A stretch of DNA of 64,000 nucleotides, from NCBI GenBank assembly GCA_963843945.1, contig CAWJMF010000002.1, positions 1,922,001-1,986,000 on the forward strand, given 5' to 3'. Shown piece after piece: positions 24,341 through 34,062 of this stretch (within the stretch, counting starts at the first letter, position 1; each line of letters begins with the position of its first letter). Origin of the DNA: CAWJMF01 sp963843945. GTDB lineage: Bacteria > Vulcanimicrobiota > Vulcanimicrobiia > Vulcanimicrobiales > Vulcanimicrobiaceae. The position numbers and the translations under genes are program-made. The notes under the pieces were generated by a model, which was not told where the DNA came from, searched no databases, and saw only the letters and a program-made list of their open reading frames with translations.

Positions 24341-27121
24341 ATGCAGCCGCAGGCCGACCCTCTCGGACGAGCCGCGCAGGCGCCTTTCCGTCCGACCGGC
24401 ACCGTAACGTTCCTCTTCACCGACATCGAGGGCAGCACGACGCGCTGGGAGCGCGACCAAACGGCGATGGCTGCTGCCGTCGAGCGTCACGATGCGCTGC
24501 TGCGCGGCGCGATCGAAAGCCGGGGCGGCTACGTCTTCAAAACCGTGGGCGATGCCTTCTGCGCGGCTTTCGCCGGAACGCGCAGCGCGGTTTTAGCCGC
24601 GCTCGACGTGCAGCGTGCCCTCGCGCGCGAAGATTGGAGCGCGGTCGGCGGGCTGCGCGTCCGCATGGCGCTGCACTCCGGCGAAAGCGACGAGCGCGAC
24701 GGCGATTACTTCGGCCCGACGGTCAACCGCGTTGCCCGGCTGCTCTCGATCGGGCACGGCGGCCAGATTCTGCTCTCGGGCGCGGCCAGCGATCTCGTCC
24801 ACGCGGACTTGCCGGCGCCGCTCGCGTTGCTCGCGTGCGGCGAGCATCGCCTGAAAGACCTGACCGAGCCCGAGCGCGTCGCGCAGTTGCTTGCGCCCGA
24901 TCTGGCGCGCGACTTCCCGCCGCTCCTCTCGCTCAACTCGGTCTTCACGAATCTGCCCGTTCAACTCACGCCGCTCATCGGCCGCAGCGCGGAAATCTCG
25001 CGCGTCGAAGAACTATTGAGCACCTCGCGTTTGGTAACGCTCGCGGGCGCCGGCGGCGTCGGCAAGACCCGCATGGCACTCCAAACCGGCGCCGAAGTCG
25101 CCACCGAGTTTCCCGGCGGCGTCTGGTTTCTCGAACTCGCCCCCCTCGCCGATCCGGCGCTCGTGGTCGAAACGGTCGCCGCGGTCTTCGACGTACGCGA
25201 ATCGCCGGGCAGTAAACTCGTCGACTCGCTGGTCCACGCCTTGCGCGCGAAAAAGCTGCTCGTGATTCTCGACAACTGCGAGCATCTGATCGCGGCGGCG
25301 AGCGCTCTCGCGCGAGCGCTCTTGTTAGGCTGCCCCCACCTCAAAATCATCGCGACGAGCCGCGAAGCGTTCGGCATTGCCGGCGAACAGCTGTACCGCA
25401 TGCCCTCGCTCGCCGTTCCGCCCGAGAGCGAACGCGACCTGACGGCGCGAACCGCCCTCTCCTACGGAGCGATCGAGTTGTTCGTACGGCGAGCCTCGGC
25501 AGTTCAGGGGAGTTTCGAACTGGACGACCGCACCGCCCCGATCGTGGCGGGCATCTGCCGGCGGCTCGATGGAATTCCGCTCGCGATCGAACTCGCCGCG
25601 GCGAAGGTCGCCGTGTTGAGCCCGCGCCAAGTTTCGGAGCGCCTCTCCGAGCGATTTCGTCTGCTCACCGGCGGCGACCGGACAGTCTTGCCGCGGCAAC
25701 AGACGATGCGCGCGGCGATCGATTGGAGCTACGAGCTTCTCTCGAGCGCCGAGCGGACGGTCTTGCAGCGCCTCGCGATCTTTTCCGACGGATGCACGCT
25801 CGAGGCAGCCGACGCGATTTGCAGCGACGAAAGCGTCGCGGACTGGGACGTACTCGAGCTGCTTTCGTCGCTCGCCGCCAAGTCGCTCGTGCTGGTCGAG
25901 CGCACCGGCGAGGCGCCGCGCTACGGCCTGTTGCAGTCGACGCGCGACTACGCGCTCGAGAAGCTGGCGGCGTCCGGCGAACGCGAACGCGTGACCCGCG
26001 CACACGCGCAGTATTTTCTCAGACTGGCCTTGCTCGGCGAGGAGCAGTTCCCGCTAACCTCCGACGGCACGTGGTACGGACGCTACGAGCCCGAGCTCGG
26101 CAACTACCGGGCGGTCTTGGCGCGAACGCTGGGAACGGGCGACGACCTTACCACCGGGGTGTCGTTAGCCGCGGCGCTCATGCCGCTTTGGCGCGGAGCC
26201 TCCCGAGCCGAAGGACGACGCTGGGTCAGCGAGGCGGAAAAAGCGCTCGACCGCGTGCGCGACCCGCTCTTGCATGCCAAGACGCTGCACGCGATCGCCT
26301 GGCTCGGATCGTCGGGCCGCGAACGCCTGCAGGCTGCCGAAAGAACGGTCGCCGCCTTTCGCGCGCTCGACGAGCCGGCGGCGCTCAGTCGCGCGCTCGG
26401 AATCAACGCCTTGACGCTGGCGCTCTCCGGACGGCCCGACGACGGTCTCCGCCTCGCGGAGGAAGGTTTGGCGCTCGCGCAACGAGCCGGCGCGTCGCGG
26501 ACCGTCGCGTGGAACTACGATGCGTGCGGCACGATCCAGCAGTTGCGAGGACGACTCGAAGAGGCGCGAACGCTCCACGCCCTCGCACTCGACGTTTCGG
26601 GCAAACTCGATACGCCGCGCCAGCGCGCCGCGTTCTTGTGTAATTTAGCCGAGGTCGAATTCGAACTCGGCGATGCCGAGCGCGCGCTGACTTTGGCCTG
26701 TGAGGCGCGCGAGTTATACCGCCGCTTCGACGACCGCTACGGGGAGAGTCTGCTCGACTGCAACGTGGCCGCATACTCGATCGCGCTCGATGCCTTCGGC
26801 CCGGCTCGCGAGAGCGCGCGCGCCGCGGTTCTGGCCCTGCGCGATCAGGAACAGCCGCTGCACCTCGCGATGGGTCTCGAACACCTCGCCGTGATCGCAG
26901 GCCTGAGCGGAGATCTCGAGCGCGCAGCCCGGCTCAGCGCCTATGCCGAGCGCCGGCGCGGCGAACTCGAGGTTCCGCGGGAAAAGACGGAACAGACGGG
27001 TTACGATCGGCTCCTGGCGGCGCTCGAGCGCGGCGCTTCGTCCGGCGAGCTCGCAGGTTGGCGCAAGGAAGGTTCGCTCCTCGGTGAGGACGACGCAATC
27101 GCGCTCGCGATCGCGAAATGA
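24341..27121 (+). CDS. Adenylyl cyclase-domain / NB-type ATPase / TPR regulator (copy 1)
   Basis: This is a 926-residue protein from ATG 24341 (GTG 24299 would add 14). Residues about 20-190 are a class III nucleotide cyclase: D28 in FLFTDIEGST binds metal, VFKTVGDAF supplies the base-recognition Lys, and TVNRVARL carries the catalytic Asn and Arg, so it could be active. Next comes an AfsR/NB-ARC-like ATPase with a P-loop GAGGVGKTRMALQ near residue 235, LLVILDNCEHLI (Walker B) and GIPLAIELAAAK. The C-terminal 350 residues are helical repeats of TPR type. A close paralogue lies at 31246-34014. No DNA-binding domain is evident, so it may signal through cyclic nucleotide or protein contacts. Confidence 0.85.
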   Translation: MQPQADPLGRAAQAPFRPTGTVTFLFTDIEGSTTRWERDQTAMAAAVERHDALLRGAIESRGGYVFKTVGDAFCAAFAGTRSAVLAALDVQRALAREDWSAVGGLRVRMALHSGESDERDGDYFGPTVNRVARLLSIGHGGQILLSGAASDLVHADLPAPLALLACGEHRLKDLTEPERVAQLLAPDLARDFPPLLSLNSVFTNLPVQLTPLIGRSAEISRVEELLSTSRLVTLAGAGGVGKTRMALQTGAEVATEFPGGVWFLELAPLADPALVVETVAAVFDVRESPGSKLVDSLVHALRAKKLLVILDNCEHLIAAASALARALLLGCPHLKIIATSREAFGIAGEQLYRMPSLAVPPESERDLTARTALSYGAIELFVRRASAVQGSFELDDRTAPIVAGICRRLDGIPLAIELAAAKVAVLSPRQVSERLSERFRLLTGGDRTVLPRQQTMRAAIDWSYELLSSAERTVLQRLAIFSDGCTLEAADAICSDESVADWDVLELLSSLAAKSLVLVERTGEAPRYGLLQSTRDYALEKLAASGERERVTRAHAQYFLRLALLGEEQFPLTSDGTWYGRYEPELGNYRAVLARTLGTGDDLTTGVSLAAALMPLWRGASRAEGRRWVSEAEKALDRVRDPLLHAKTLHAIAWLGSSGRERLQAAERTVAAFRALDEPAALSRALGINALTLALSGRPDDGLRLAEEGLALAQRAGASRTVAWNYDACGTIQQLRGRLEEARTLHALALDVSGKLDTPRQRAAFLCNLAEVEFELGDAERALTLACEARELYRRFDDRYGESLLDCNVAAYSIALDAFGPARESARAAVLALRDQEQPLHLAMGLEHLAVIAGLSGDLERAARLSAYAERRRGELEVPREKTEQTGYDRLLAALERGASSGELAGWRKEGSLLGEDDAIALAIAK

Positions 27122-27152
27122 AGCTTTCGGTCTAGCGTTTTAGGCGCCGAGG

Positions 27153-27869
27153 CTACGAAACGACGACTTTCGCAAAGTCGATGCGGAGCACCAGCGTCGC
27201 GCCGTCGAAACCGAGCACGCGCATCGGCAAATGGGTGACCGTCGAAAGGTCGACCACTTCTCGAGTCAGCCCGGCATCGGCGGCCGCGTGGGTGGGAATT
27301 AGCGTAACGGCATCCGCCGCGACGCCGTCGATCGCGTCCGACGCGGCCTCGGAGAGCGCACCCGGTTCCTGGGCATCTGCGAGGATCGCTCCAAAACTCA
27401 GCTGATCGATAGACGACCCGCGAATCATCGTGACCTGCGGATCGTGCAGCGCATACGTCTTCTTGAAAAGCGCGAGGAGCCCGGAGCCACGCCGGGCAAC
27501 GACCGTCGGCCCGCCGTCCCAGCTGAGACTCGCGCCGGCATTCGGCCCGGCGATGACGCGTACGGTAACGTACGACGGTTTGCGGAAGCGGTAGTCCAAA
27601 ACGACGTTCTGGACTTGGGCGCCCTTTTGTTCGAAGACCGTGACGCTGGCATTGTACGACGTTACGCCGCTCCAGGCCGCAGCGAAAGCGGCGACGTACT
27701 TTTCGGCGTCCCCGGCCGTCGTTTCGTGCGGCGTCGCGCTCGCGGACGGGCTCGCCGGAGCCGAAGTGGGCGGCGGTACTTGAGCTTCGGAAAGCGCGCC
27801 GCTCCAAAGGAACGCCAGCGACAGCCAACCTGCCGCGAGCGCCTGCGATAGAGGCGGGGAGTGCGCCAT
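27153..27869 (-). CDS. LolA-like/outer-membrane lipoprotein-sorting domain protein
   Basis: The protein from ATG 27869 has 238 residues and starts with a signal peptide (LAAGWLSLAFLWSGALSEAQ). A Pro/Ala/Ser linker follows. The rest shows the beta-strand pattern of LolA/DUF1571 domains: YVAAFAAAWSGVTSYNASVTVFEQKG, VLDYRFRKPSYVTVRV, ASLSWDGGPTVVARR and terminal LPMRVLGFDGATLVLRIDF. Such proteins bind lipids or act in envelope maintenance. Sequence support is structural in flavour rather than motif-based. TTG 27932 is an alternative start. The gene is convergent with cyclase copy 1. Confidence 0.6.
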   Translation of the reverse strand: MAHSPPLSQALAAGWLSLAFLWSGALSEAQVPPPTSAPASPSASATPHETTAGDAEKYVAAFAAAWSGVTSYNASVTVFEQKGAQVQNVVLDYRFRKPSYVTVRVIAGPNAGASLSWDGGPTVVARRGSGLLALFKKTYALHDPQVTMIRGSSIDQLSFGAILADAQEPGALSEAASDAIDGVAADAVTLIPTHAAADAGLTREVVDLSTVTHLPMRVLGFDGATLVLRIDFAKVVVS

Positions 27870-27949
27870 CGATTCGCGCTGCTTTCTTTCCGCGCGGGAA
27901 GCGTCTTCGCGGCTGGCGGTAATTTTCCCCAAAGACCGAAACCCGCACG

Positions 27950-28528
27950 ATGCTCACTTGGGAAGCCGTGACGGCGATCTCGACCGCACTCACGGCGATC
28001 GTCATCGCCGCAACGGTCGCCGTCGGTTATCGGCAGATTCGTCTCGCTAACGATCAGCTCGAACATTTTCGGCGCTCGACCCAGCTCGACGGGACGATGA
28101 AAGTCTTCGCGGAATTGGGAACGCCGGAAATGCGTGCGGCTCGCTTGTTCGTCGAAAAGCAGCTCGCACAGCGCATGCTGGACGCGAACTTTCGCGAGGG
28201 ACTAACCAGACCCGAAGCGCTCGACGAAAAGGAGCACCAAGAGCTCATCGTGACGCAGATGCTCGAGAAGATGGGCACGTACGCGCGGCACGGACTGCTC
28301 GACACCGTGCTGATCGCAGACTTTTGCGGACCGCTGATTCGCGACATGTGGCAGAGCCTCGAGAAGTGCGGATATTTTGAAGCGCGCCGGAGAAAGAATC
28401 CGTACTCGCTCGAAAACTTCGAGTACCTTTACGACGAAGCGATGAGCTGGTACGAAAACGACGACCCGCCGTTTCGAACGACCCGCCGCGAGAGCGAACC
28501 GGCGGCGCTGCCGGAGCCGCAAGGCTAG
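27950..28528 (+). CDS. Membrane-anchored DUF4760-like protein
   Basis: The 192-residue protein has one N-terminal helix (AVTAISTALTAIVIAATVAVGY) followed by YRQIRLANDQLEHFRRSTQLDGTMKVFAEL. This is the layout of DUF4760-type proteins, in which a membrane helix precedes a helical cytoplasmic domain. Conserved-looking residues include CGPLIRDMWQSLE and YLYDEAMSWYE. No catalytic pattern is apparent and the function is unknown. It ends eight bases before the start of the substrate-binding protein, so co-transcription is likely. Confidence 0.6.
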   Translation: MLTWEAVTAISTALTAIVIAATVAVGYRQIRLANDQLEHFRRSTQLDGTMKVFAELGTPEMRAARLFVEKQLAQRMLDANFREGLTRPEALDEKEHQELIVTQMLEKMGTYARHGLLDTVLIADFCGPLIRDMWQSLEKCGYFEARRRKNPYSLENFEYLYDEAMSWYENDDPPFRTTRRESEPAALPEPQG

Positions 28529-28535
28529 CCGTCGC

Positions 28536-30152
28536 GTGAGTTTCTCGCCTCCCCGCCGGGTTCGAGCCCTCTTCGCGGCCCTCGTCATGCTGCTTTCGAG
28601 TCAGCCGGCGCTGGCCGGCCCCGCACACGTGCTCCGTTTCACCGAAGGCATCGACGTCACGACGCTCAATCCGTTTCTCGCGACATCGGGCAACGTGGCG
28701 GACCTGTCGGGTCTTACGATGGCCTATCTGGTGCGCTACGATGCGGGGCGGCATCCCGTTCCCGAGTTGATCGTCGAGATCCCGACGCAGCGCAACGGCG
28801 GGGTGAGCGCCGACGGCTTGACCGTCACCTACCGTCTGCGGCACGGCGTCCGCTGGAGCGACGGCGCGTCCTTCGATGCCGACGACGTCGCCTACACGCT
28901 GCGCGCCGTCGCCGACTCGAGCAACCTCATCACCAACCGCGACGCCTACGATCGGATCCGCAGCTTCGACGAGCCGGACAAATTCACGATCGTCGTCCAC
29001 CTGCGCGCGCCGTTCGCGCCGTTCATCGCGCGCTGGTTCGCCAGCGGCAACCTGGACTGCATCCTGCCGGCGCACATTTTAGGCAACAGCACGAACTTCA
29101 ATCAGGCGCCGTACAACGCGCTGCCGGTGGGAATCGGGCCTTTCCGCTACACCGCCTTTCGTCGCGGCGACGCGATCGAGATGGAGGCAAATCCATTTTA
29201 CTTCGGCGCCAAGCCCAAGCTGCAGAAAATCGTTTACAAGCTCATTACCGACGACAACACGATCTTCGCGCAACTGCAGACCGGCGAACTCGACCTGTGG
29301 GCCGCGGTCAGCGGTAACTTCGTCGACCGGGTCCGGACGCTGCCGGGCGTCGAGATGGAAACGACGCCGACGACGTACGTCTCGGGAATCTTCCTCCAGA
29401 CCGAGCGGCCCGCGTTGCGCGACCCGGCCGTCCGTCGTGCGCTGCGCCTTGCGCTCAACCGGCCCTACCTCTTCGAGATCGTCGCGCACAAACTCGGGGT
29501 GCTCGAAGAGTCCGTCGTCGCGCCATCGACGCTCGACTACGCCGACATCCCGCGCGTGCCGTACGATCCCGCTGCCGCGAACAACGTCTTGGATGCGGCG
29601 GGCTGGAGTCGTGGCGCCGACGGCGTGCGCGCCAAGGGCGGCATCCGGCTCGCGCTAACCGTCGCCCTGCCGGCAGGCTACGCGCCCTCGGCGCAGACCG
29701 CCGAACTCGTGCGCGTCGCGTGGACGCAGATCGGTGCCGACGTCACCACGAAGCCGGCGTCGTCGGCACTCTTCTTCGCGCCGGCCAATGCCGGCGGCGT
29801 CATCCAATCGGGGAACTTCGACGCCGCGCTGCTCTCGCAGACGACCGGCGTGTTCGCGGATTTGACGCCGGTCTACGGCTGCGCGTATCGTTCGCCCGCC
29901 GGGCTCAACGGCACGCGTTACTGCAACCCGGCCGTCGACCGGGAAATGAACCGCTACGTGGAGACCTACGATCCGCGCGCGCGCGCCGCGATCGCGCGAG
30001 CCTTCCAGGAACAGATCGACCGCGACGCTCCGCTCATCGTGATCTACGCGCGCTCCTTTGCCTACGTGCACACCAGCCGCTTGACCAACTTGCGACCGCA
30101 GACGTTCGGCGTTTTCGACGCGATCAGCGGAGCCGACATCGCCGGCAACTAG
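28536..30152 (+). CDS. Peptide/nickel-type ABC transporter substrate-binding protein
   Basis: This is a 538-residue SBP_bac_5-family (cluster C) solute-binding protein. It has a signal peptide (VRALFAALVMLLSSQPALA), an N-terminal lobe with TLNPFLATSG, the family hallmark LRHGVRWSDGASFDADDVAYTL, and WAAVSGNFVDRVRTLPGVEMETTPT further on. The C-terminal hinge and lobe contain RRALRLALNRPYLFEIVAHKLG and QEQIDRDAPLIVIYARS. Such proteins deliver oligopeptides or similar ligands to Dpp/Opp permeases. No permease or ATPase gene lies nearby, so it may serve a transporter encoded elsewhere. Start GTG 28536. Confidence 0.88.
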   Translation: MSFSPPRRVRALFAALVMLLSSQPALAGPAHVLRFTEGIDVTTLNPFLATSGNVADLSGLTMAYLVRYDAGRHPVPELIVEIPTQRNGGVSADGLTVTYRLRHGVRWSDGASFDADDVAYTLRAVADSSNLITNRDAYDRIRSFDEPDKFTIVVHLRAPFAPFIARWFASGNLDCILPAHILGNSTNFNQAPYNALPVGIGPFRYTAFRRGDAIEMEANPFYFGAKPKLQKIVYKLITDDNTIFAQLQTGELDLWAAVSGNFVDRVRTLPGVEMETTPTTYVSGIFLQTERPALRDPAVRRALRLALNRPYLFEIVAHKLGVLEESVVAPSTLDYADIPRVPYDPAAANNVLDAAGWSRGADGVRAKGGIRLALTVALPAGYAPSAQTAELVRVAWTQIGADVTTKPASSALFFAPANAGGVIQSGNFDAALLSQTTGVFADLTPVYGCAYRSPAGLNGTRYCNPAVDREMNRYVETYDPRARAAIARAFQEQIDRDAPLIVIYARSFAYVHTSRLTNLRPQTFGVFDAISGADIAGN

Positions 30153-30161
30153 GGCGGCCGG

Positions 30162-30965
30162 CTAGCTCCGGTCTGCCTCCAGAAACGCGAGCAGCGCCGC
30201 GTTGAACTGACGCGGCTTCGTCAACGGCGCAAAGTGTGTCGCTTCGTCGAGTACGACGAGCTGCGCTCCCGGAATGCTACGCGCGAGATACTCGGCGTGC
30301 GCGCGCTTGATGAACTCGTCGCCGTCCGCGAAAACGACCGCAACCGGCACCGCAATGCCGGCGAGGTCTCGAGCCTTATAGTTGGGCTGCGTGCGCATCA
30401 TCTCGCCGATCGCGCGTGAGAACTCCTTGAAACGCTGCGGCGTTTCCGACAGGCGCGCGTAGTCCCCGGCTGCGCGAGCGAAGGCCTGCGCGATCGCAGG
30501 TTCGGCCGGAGAAAAGTCTTTCACGCCGCCCAGATCCATGTTGCCGCCGAAGGCGAAGACCCGCGTCACGCGCGCCGGACTCTTCATCGCCAGGATCAGC
30601 CCGAGGATCGCGCCGTCGCTCCAGCCGGCGACGGCCGCACGGTCGATACCCAGCGCGTCCATGACGGCGAGTACGTCCGACGCCATGAGCTCGTACGAGA
30701 AGGGCCGTTCGTCGCGGCTGCTGCGGCCGTGTCCGCGGCTCTCGATCAAGATGACCCGATGCCCGGCTGCGACGAGGGCCGCGACCTGGTTGCCCCAGTC
30801 CTCGCCGTTGCCGAGGCCGCCGTGCAGCATGATCACCGGCGGCCCGGCCCCATACGAGGCGCACCAGATTCTCGCGCCCTCGTGCGCGACGCGAGCCTGC
30901 CTACCGCCGGGCGGAAGCGGCGCCGAGCGAATCTCGCCCTCTCGCGGATCGCCTTTGTTTTCCAT
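30162..30965 (-). CDS. Alpha/beta-hydrolase fold protein
   Basis: A 267-residue hydrolase starts at ATG 30965 after AAGGGGAGTGAG. It shows the oxyanion motif IMLHGGLGNGEDW, ESRGHGRSS, the nucleophile elbow GWSDG (S116), acid candidate D216 (ADGDEF) and base H244 (EATHFAPL). This set resembles proline-iminopeptidase or enol-lactone-hydrolase-like members with unknown specificity. No adjacent pathway gives a clue to substrate. The stop lies ten bases from that of the convergent peptide-binding protein gene. Confidence 0.8.
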   Translation of the reverse strand: MENKGDPREGEIRSAPLPPGGRQARVAHEGARIWCASYGAGPPVIMLHGGLGNGEDWGNQVAALVAAGHRVILIESRGHGRSSRDERPFSYELMASDVLAVMDALGIDRAAVAGWSDGAILGLILAMKSPARVTRVFAFGGNMDLGGVKDFSPAEPAIAQAFARAAGDYARLSETPQRFKEFSRAIGEMMRTQPNYKARDLAGIAVPVAVVFADGDEFIKRAHAEYLARSIPGAQLVVLDEATHFAPLTKPRQFNAALLAFLEADRS

Positions 30966-31245
30966 CTCACTCCCCTTCGCGCTTTCGAAGCCGGCTCCAG
31001 TCCCGGAGCGCTCCAGCAAACCGAATGCGCGCCGCCGAATCTCGTCGTCATCTGGGATCCCGGCAACAGCGTGATCCGCGCGTACCCGAACGATCTCGTC
31101 GCGCCCGGCAACTACGAACTCGACCCATCCACGCCGGCCCTCTCCGGTTCGTGACGCCGCATCGAATGTTCAACTTCTAAAGAGTTTGCGCGACGGTCCC
31201 ACCGAGCGCGCAGTCGAAGGTAAGCGCTGCGTCGAACCCGCGGGG

Positions 31246-34014
31246 ATGAAGCCTGCGCCTAGCGGGACCGTTGCGTTCCTTTTTACGGATATCGAAGGAA
31301 GCACGGTTCGCTGGGAAGCGCATCCCGAGGCGATGAAAGCGGCACTGCGGCGCCACGACGCGCTCTTGCGGTCGGCGATCGAAGCTCGCGGGGGGCACGT
31401 CTTCAAGACGATCGGCGACGCCTTCTGTGCCGCCTTCGCCACCGCCGCCGAAGCGGCCGGCGCCGCGCTCGACGCGCAGCGCGCGCTCGCGCAAAGCGCG
31501 TGGGACGACGTCGAGGGCATTCGCGTGCGCATGGCGATTCACGCCGGCGTCACCGACGAGCGCGAGGGCGACTACTTCGGACCGGCGGTCAACCGGGTTG
31601 CGCGCCTGCTAGCGATCGGCCACGGCGGTCAGATCCTGCTCTCGGCCGCGGCAACGCAGCTCGCGCGCGATGCGCTGCCGGCGACGGCCTCGCTGCGCGA
31701 TCTGGGCGAGCATCGGCTCAAGGATCTGAGCGGGCTCGAACGCGTCTACCAACTCGACGCTGAGGGATCGCCGGCCGACTTCGCCCCGTTGCGTTCGCTG
31801 GATGCCGCCCGGCACAACTTGCCGAACCAAGTGAGCAGTTTCGTCGGACGCACGCGTGAGATCGGCGAACTCGCACGGGCGCTCGGGTCTTCGCGGCTCG
31901 TCACGCTCGCGGGTCCGGGCGGCGTCGGGAAGACGCGCCTCGCCCTCCAGGCCGCGCGGCAACTGCTGGAAGGCTTTCCCGACGGCGTATGGTTCGTCGA
32001 GCTCGCCGCGCTGAGCAATCCCGAACTCGTCGCGCACGAATTCGCCGCCGTCCTTCGCGCACCGTCGCTTCCGGGCAAGAGCGTGGAAGAGACGGTCGTC
32101 GGCTCGCTCGTTCACAAGAAAGCCCTGCTGATTGTCGACAACTGCGAGCACGTCATCGCGGCGGTCTCCGCGTTGATCGGCGCGATCCTGCGGCACGCGC
32201 CGGGCGTGCGCGTCGTCGCCACCTCGCGGCAGCCCCTCGACGTTTCCGGCGAGACGACGCTCCGCGTGGCCTCGCTCGAGGTTCCACCCGCCGAGAAGCA
32301 GCTCGCTCTCGACGAGTTGCGCGCGTACGACTCCGTCCGGCTTTTCGAGGAGCGCGCCGGCGCGGCGACCGGTTTTGCGCTGAGCGCGGAGAGCGCCTCC
32401 GCCGTCGCGCAGATCGCGCGCAGCCTCGACGGAATCCCGCTGGCGCTCGAACTCGCCGCACCCAAGCTCGCGCTGCTGAGCCCGAGCCAACTCGCGGGGC
32501 GCCTGAACGAACGCATGCGCCTGCTTACCGGCGGGGACCGCACCGCCTTGCGGCGCCAGCAAACGCTGCGCGCGCTGATCGATTGGAGTCACGATCTCCT
32601 GGACGAACGCGAACGCACCCTCTTTCGTCTGCTCGCTCTGTTCGCCGGCGGCTGGACGCTGGAAGCGGCCGAATCGGTGTGCGGCGGGGCCGGCATCGCC
32701 GAACGCGACGTGCTCGAAATCCTCGCTGCGCTCGTCGAAAAGTCGCTCGTCGTCGCCGACACGAGCGTCGCCCAGCCGCGCTATCGCTTCTTAGAATCGA
32801 TCCGCGAGTATGCCGCCGAGCAACTCGCGGCCTCGGGCGAGGCGAACGCCGGCGCGCGACGGCACGCGTCGTACCACGCCGCATACGTACGGGAGCGGCA
32901 CGCCCTCAGCGCGGCGATGAACGATCTCGCCTGGCGAGCGCAGATGCTGGCCGAGCTCGACAACATTCGCGGCGCACTCGACTGGACGCTCGTGCAGCGC
33001 AACGAAGCTCGCGTCGGTCTCGAAATCCTCGCGGACGTGCGGCGTCCGCGGCTGATCTTTCTCCCCGACGAAGCGCTCCGCTGGTTCGCGCTCGGCTCGC
33101 AGGCCGCGGCCGACATCGACGATGCTGCGCTCTCGGCGAAGGTGCTCGCCTGGCACGCCTCGGCGAATCTTTTCGGCGAAGCCTCGCTCGACGTGCGCGC
33201 CGCGGTGGCGCGCAACGCGGTCGCCGCCGCGCGCCGTAGCGGCGACCTCGCGATCCTCTCCAACGCGCTCGGCACGCTGGGGATTTGCCTGCGCGACGCC
33301 GGCCGTCTCGACGAAGCGGACGCGGCCTTCGCCGAGGCCGAGCACGCGCTGGAGTCCGAAGGCGAGGCGATCGACCGGGCAACGCTCTACGGGGATTGGG
33401 CGAGCAACGATCTCAAGCGCGGCGACGTCGAGCGGGCGCGCGCCCGCCTCGAAGCCAGCTTGCGCGCGTCGCGCCCCGGAAGCATGCTCGCCGCCGGCAC
33501 GCTCTTGATCCTGGGTGAAATCGAATTCGCTTCGGGCGACCGCGAAAAGGCCCTCGCGCTCGCCCGCGAATCGAAGGCGGCGTTCGTGGCGCTCGAAGCG
33601 CCGCTCGAGGTCGGCGCCGCCTCGAGCAACTTGGCCGCGTACGCCATCGCGGCCGACGCTTTCGACGAAGCGCGCGAGGCCGTCGCCGAAGCGCTCGCGC
33701 AGCTGCGCGGGGTCGGCTCGCTCTACCTGATCATCGCGCTCGAACATCGCGCCGTCCTGGCAGCCTTGACCGGAAACTTCGAACCCGCGGCACGCCTGCT
33801 CGGCTACACCGACGGTTCGTACGCGACGCTGGGCCTCGTTCGCGAAGGTACGGAAAAGGCCGGCTTCGAGCGGGCGCACGAGCTGCTTCGCGAACGCTTA
33901 GGTTCCGAAGTTCTCGCTCGCGCGATGCGTGCGGGAGCGCAGATGAGCGAGGGCGAGGCTCTCGCCTACGCGTTCGGTGACGAGTTGGCCGCGGGACCCG
34001 CCGGCGTTTCGTGA
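31246..34014 (+). CDS. Adenylyl cyclase-domain / NB-type ATPase / TPR regulator (copy 2)
   Basis: This is a 922-residue paralogue of the gene at 24341. The cyclase domain has D15 in FLFTDIEGST, VFKTIGDAF and AVNRVARLLAIGHGGQ, so metal, base and transition-state residues are kept. The ATPase has P-loop GPGGVGKTRLALQ near residue 223, LLIVDNCEHVI and GIPLALELAAPK, with winged-helix-like segments after (LIDWSHDLLDERERTLFRLL). The C-terminal third is TPR-like (LGTLGICLRDAGRLDEADAAFAEAE). The open frame extends to 31186, but ATG 31246 matches the start of copy 1 better. It may form a signalling pair with copy 1. Confidence 0.85.
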   Translation: MKPAPSGTVAFLFTDIEGSTVRWEAHPEAMKAALRRHDALLRSAIEARGGHVFKTIGDAFCAAFATAAEAAGAALDAQRALAQSAWDDVEGIRVRMAIHAGVTDEREGDYFGPAVNRVARLLAIGHGGQILLSAAATQLARDALPATASLRDLGEHRLKDLSGLERVYQLDAEGSPADFAPLRSLDAARHNLPNQVSSFVGRTREIGELARALGSSRLVTLAGPGGVGKTRLALQAARQLLEGFPDGVWFVELAALSNPELVAHEFAAVLRAPSLPGKSVEETVVGSLVHKKALLIVDNCEHVIAAVSALIGAILRHAPGVRVVATSRQPLDVSGETTLRVASLEVPPAEKQLALDELRAYDSVRLFEERAGAATGFALSAESASAVAQIARSLDGIPLALELAAPKLALLSPSQLAGRLNERMRLLTGGDRTALRRQQTLRALIDWSHDLLDERERTLFRLLALFAGGWTLEAAESVCGGAGIAERDVLEILAALVEKSLVVADTSVAQPRYRFLESIREYAAEQLAASGEANAGARRHASYHAAYVRERHALSAAMNDLAWRAQMLAELDNIRGALDWTLVQRNEARVGLEILADVRRPRLIFLPDEALRWFALGSQAAADIDDAALSAKVLAWHASANLFGEASLDVRAAVARNAVAAARRSGDLAILSNALGTLGICLRDAGRLDEADAAFAEAEHALESEGEAIDRATLYGDWASNDLKRGDVERARARLEASLRASRPGSMLAAGTLLILGEIEFASGDREKALALARESKAAFVALEAPLEVGAASSNLAAYAIAADAFDEAREAVAEALAQLRGVGSLYLIIALEHRAVLAALTGNFEPAARLLGYTDGSYATLGLVREGTEKAGFERAHELLRERLGSEVLARAMRAGAQMSEGEALAYAFGDELAAGPAGVS

Positions 34015-34062
34015 GAAGAACGCGACGAAACGAACCTTGCAACACCGAAGGGAGCCTTTCTC

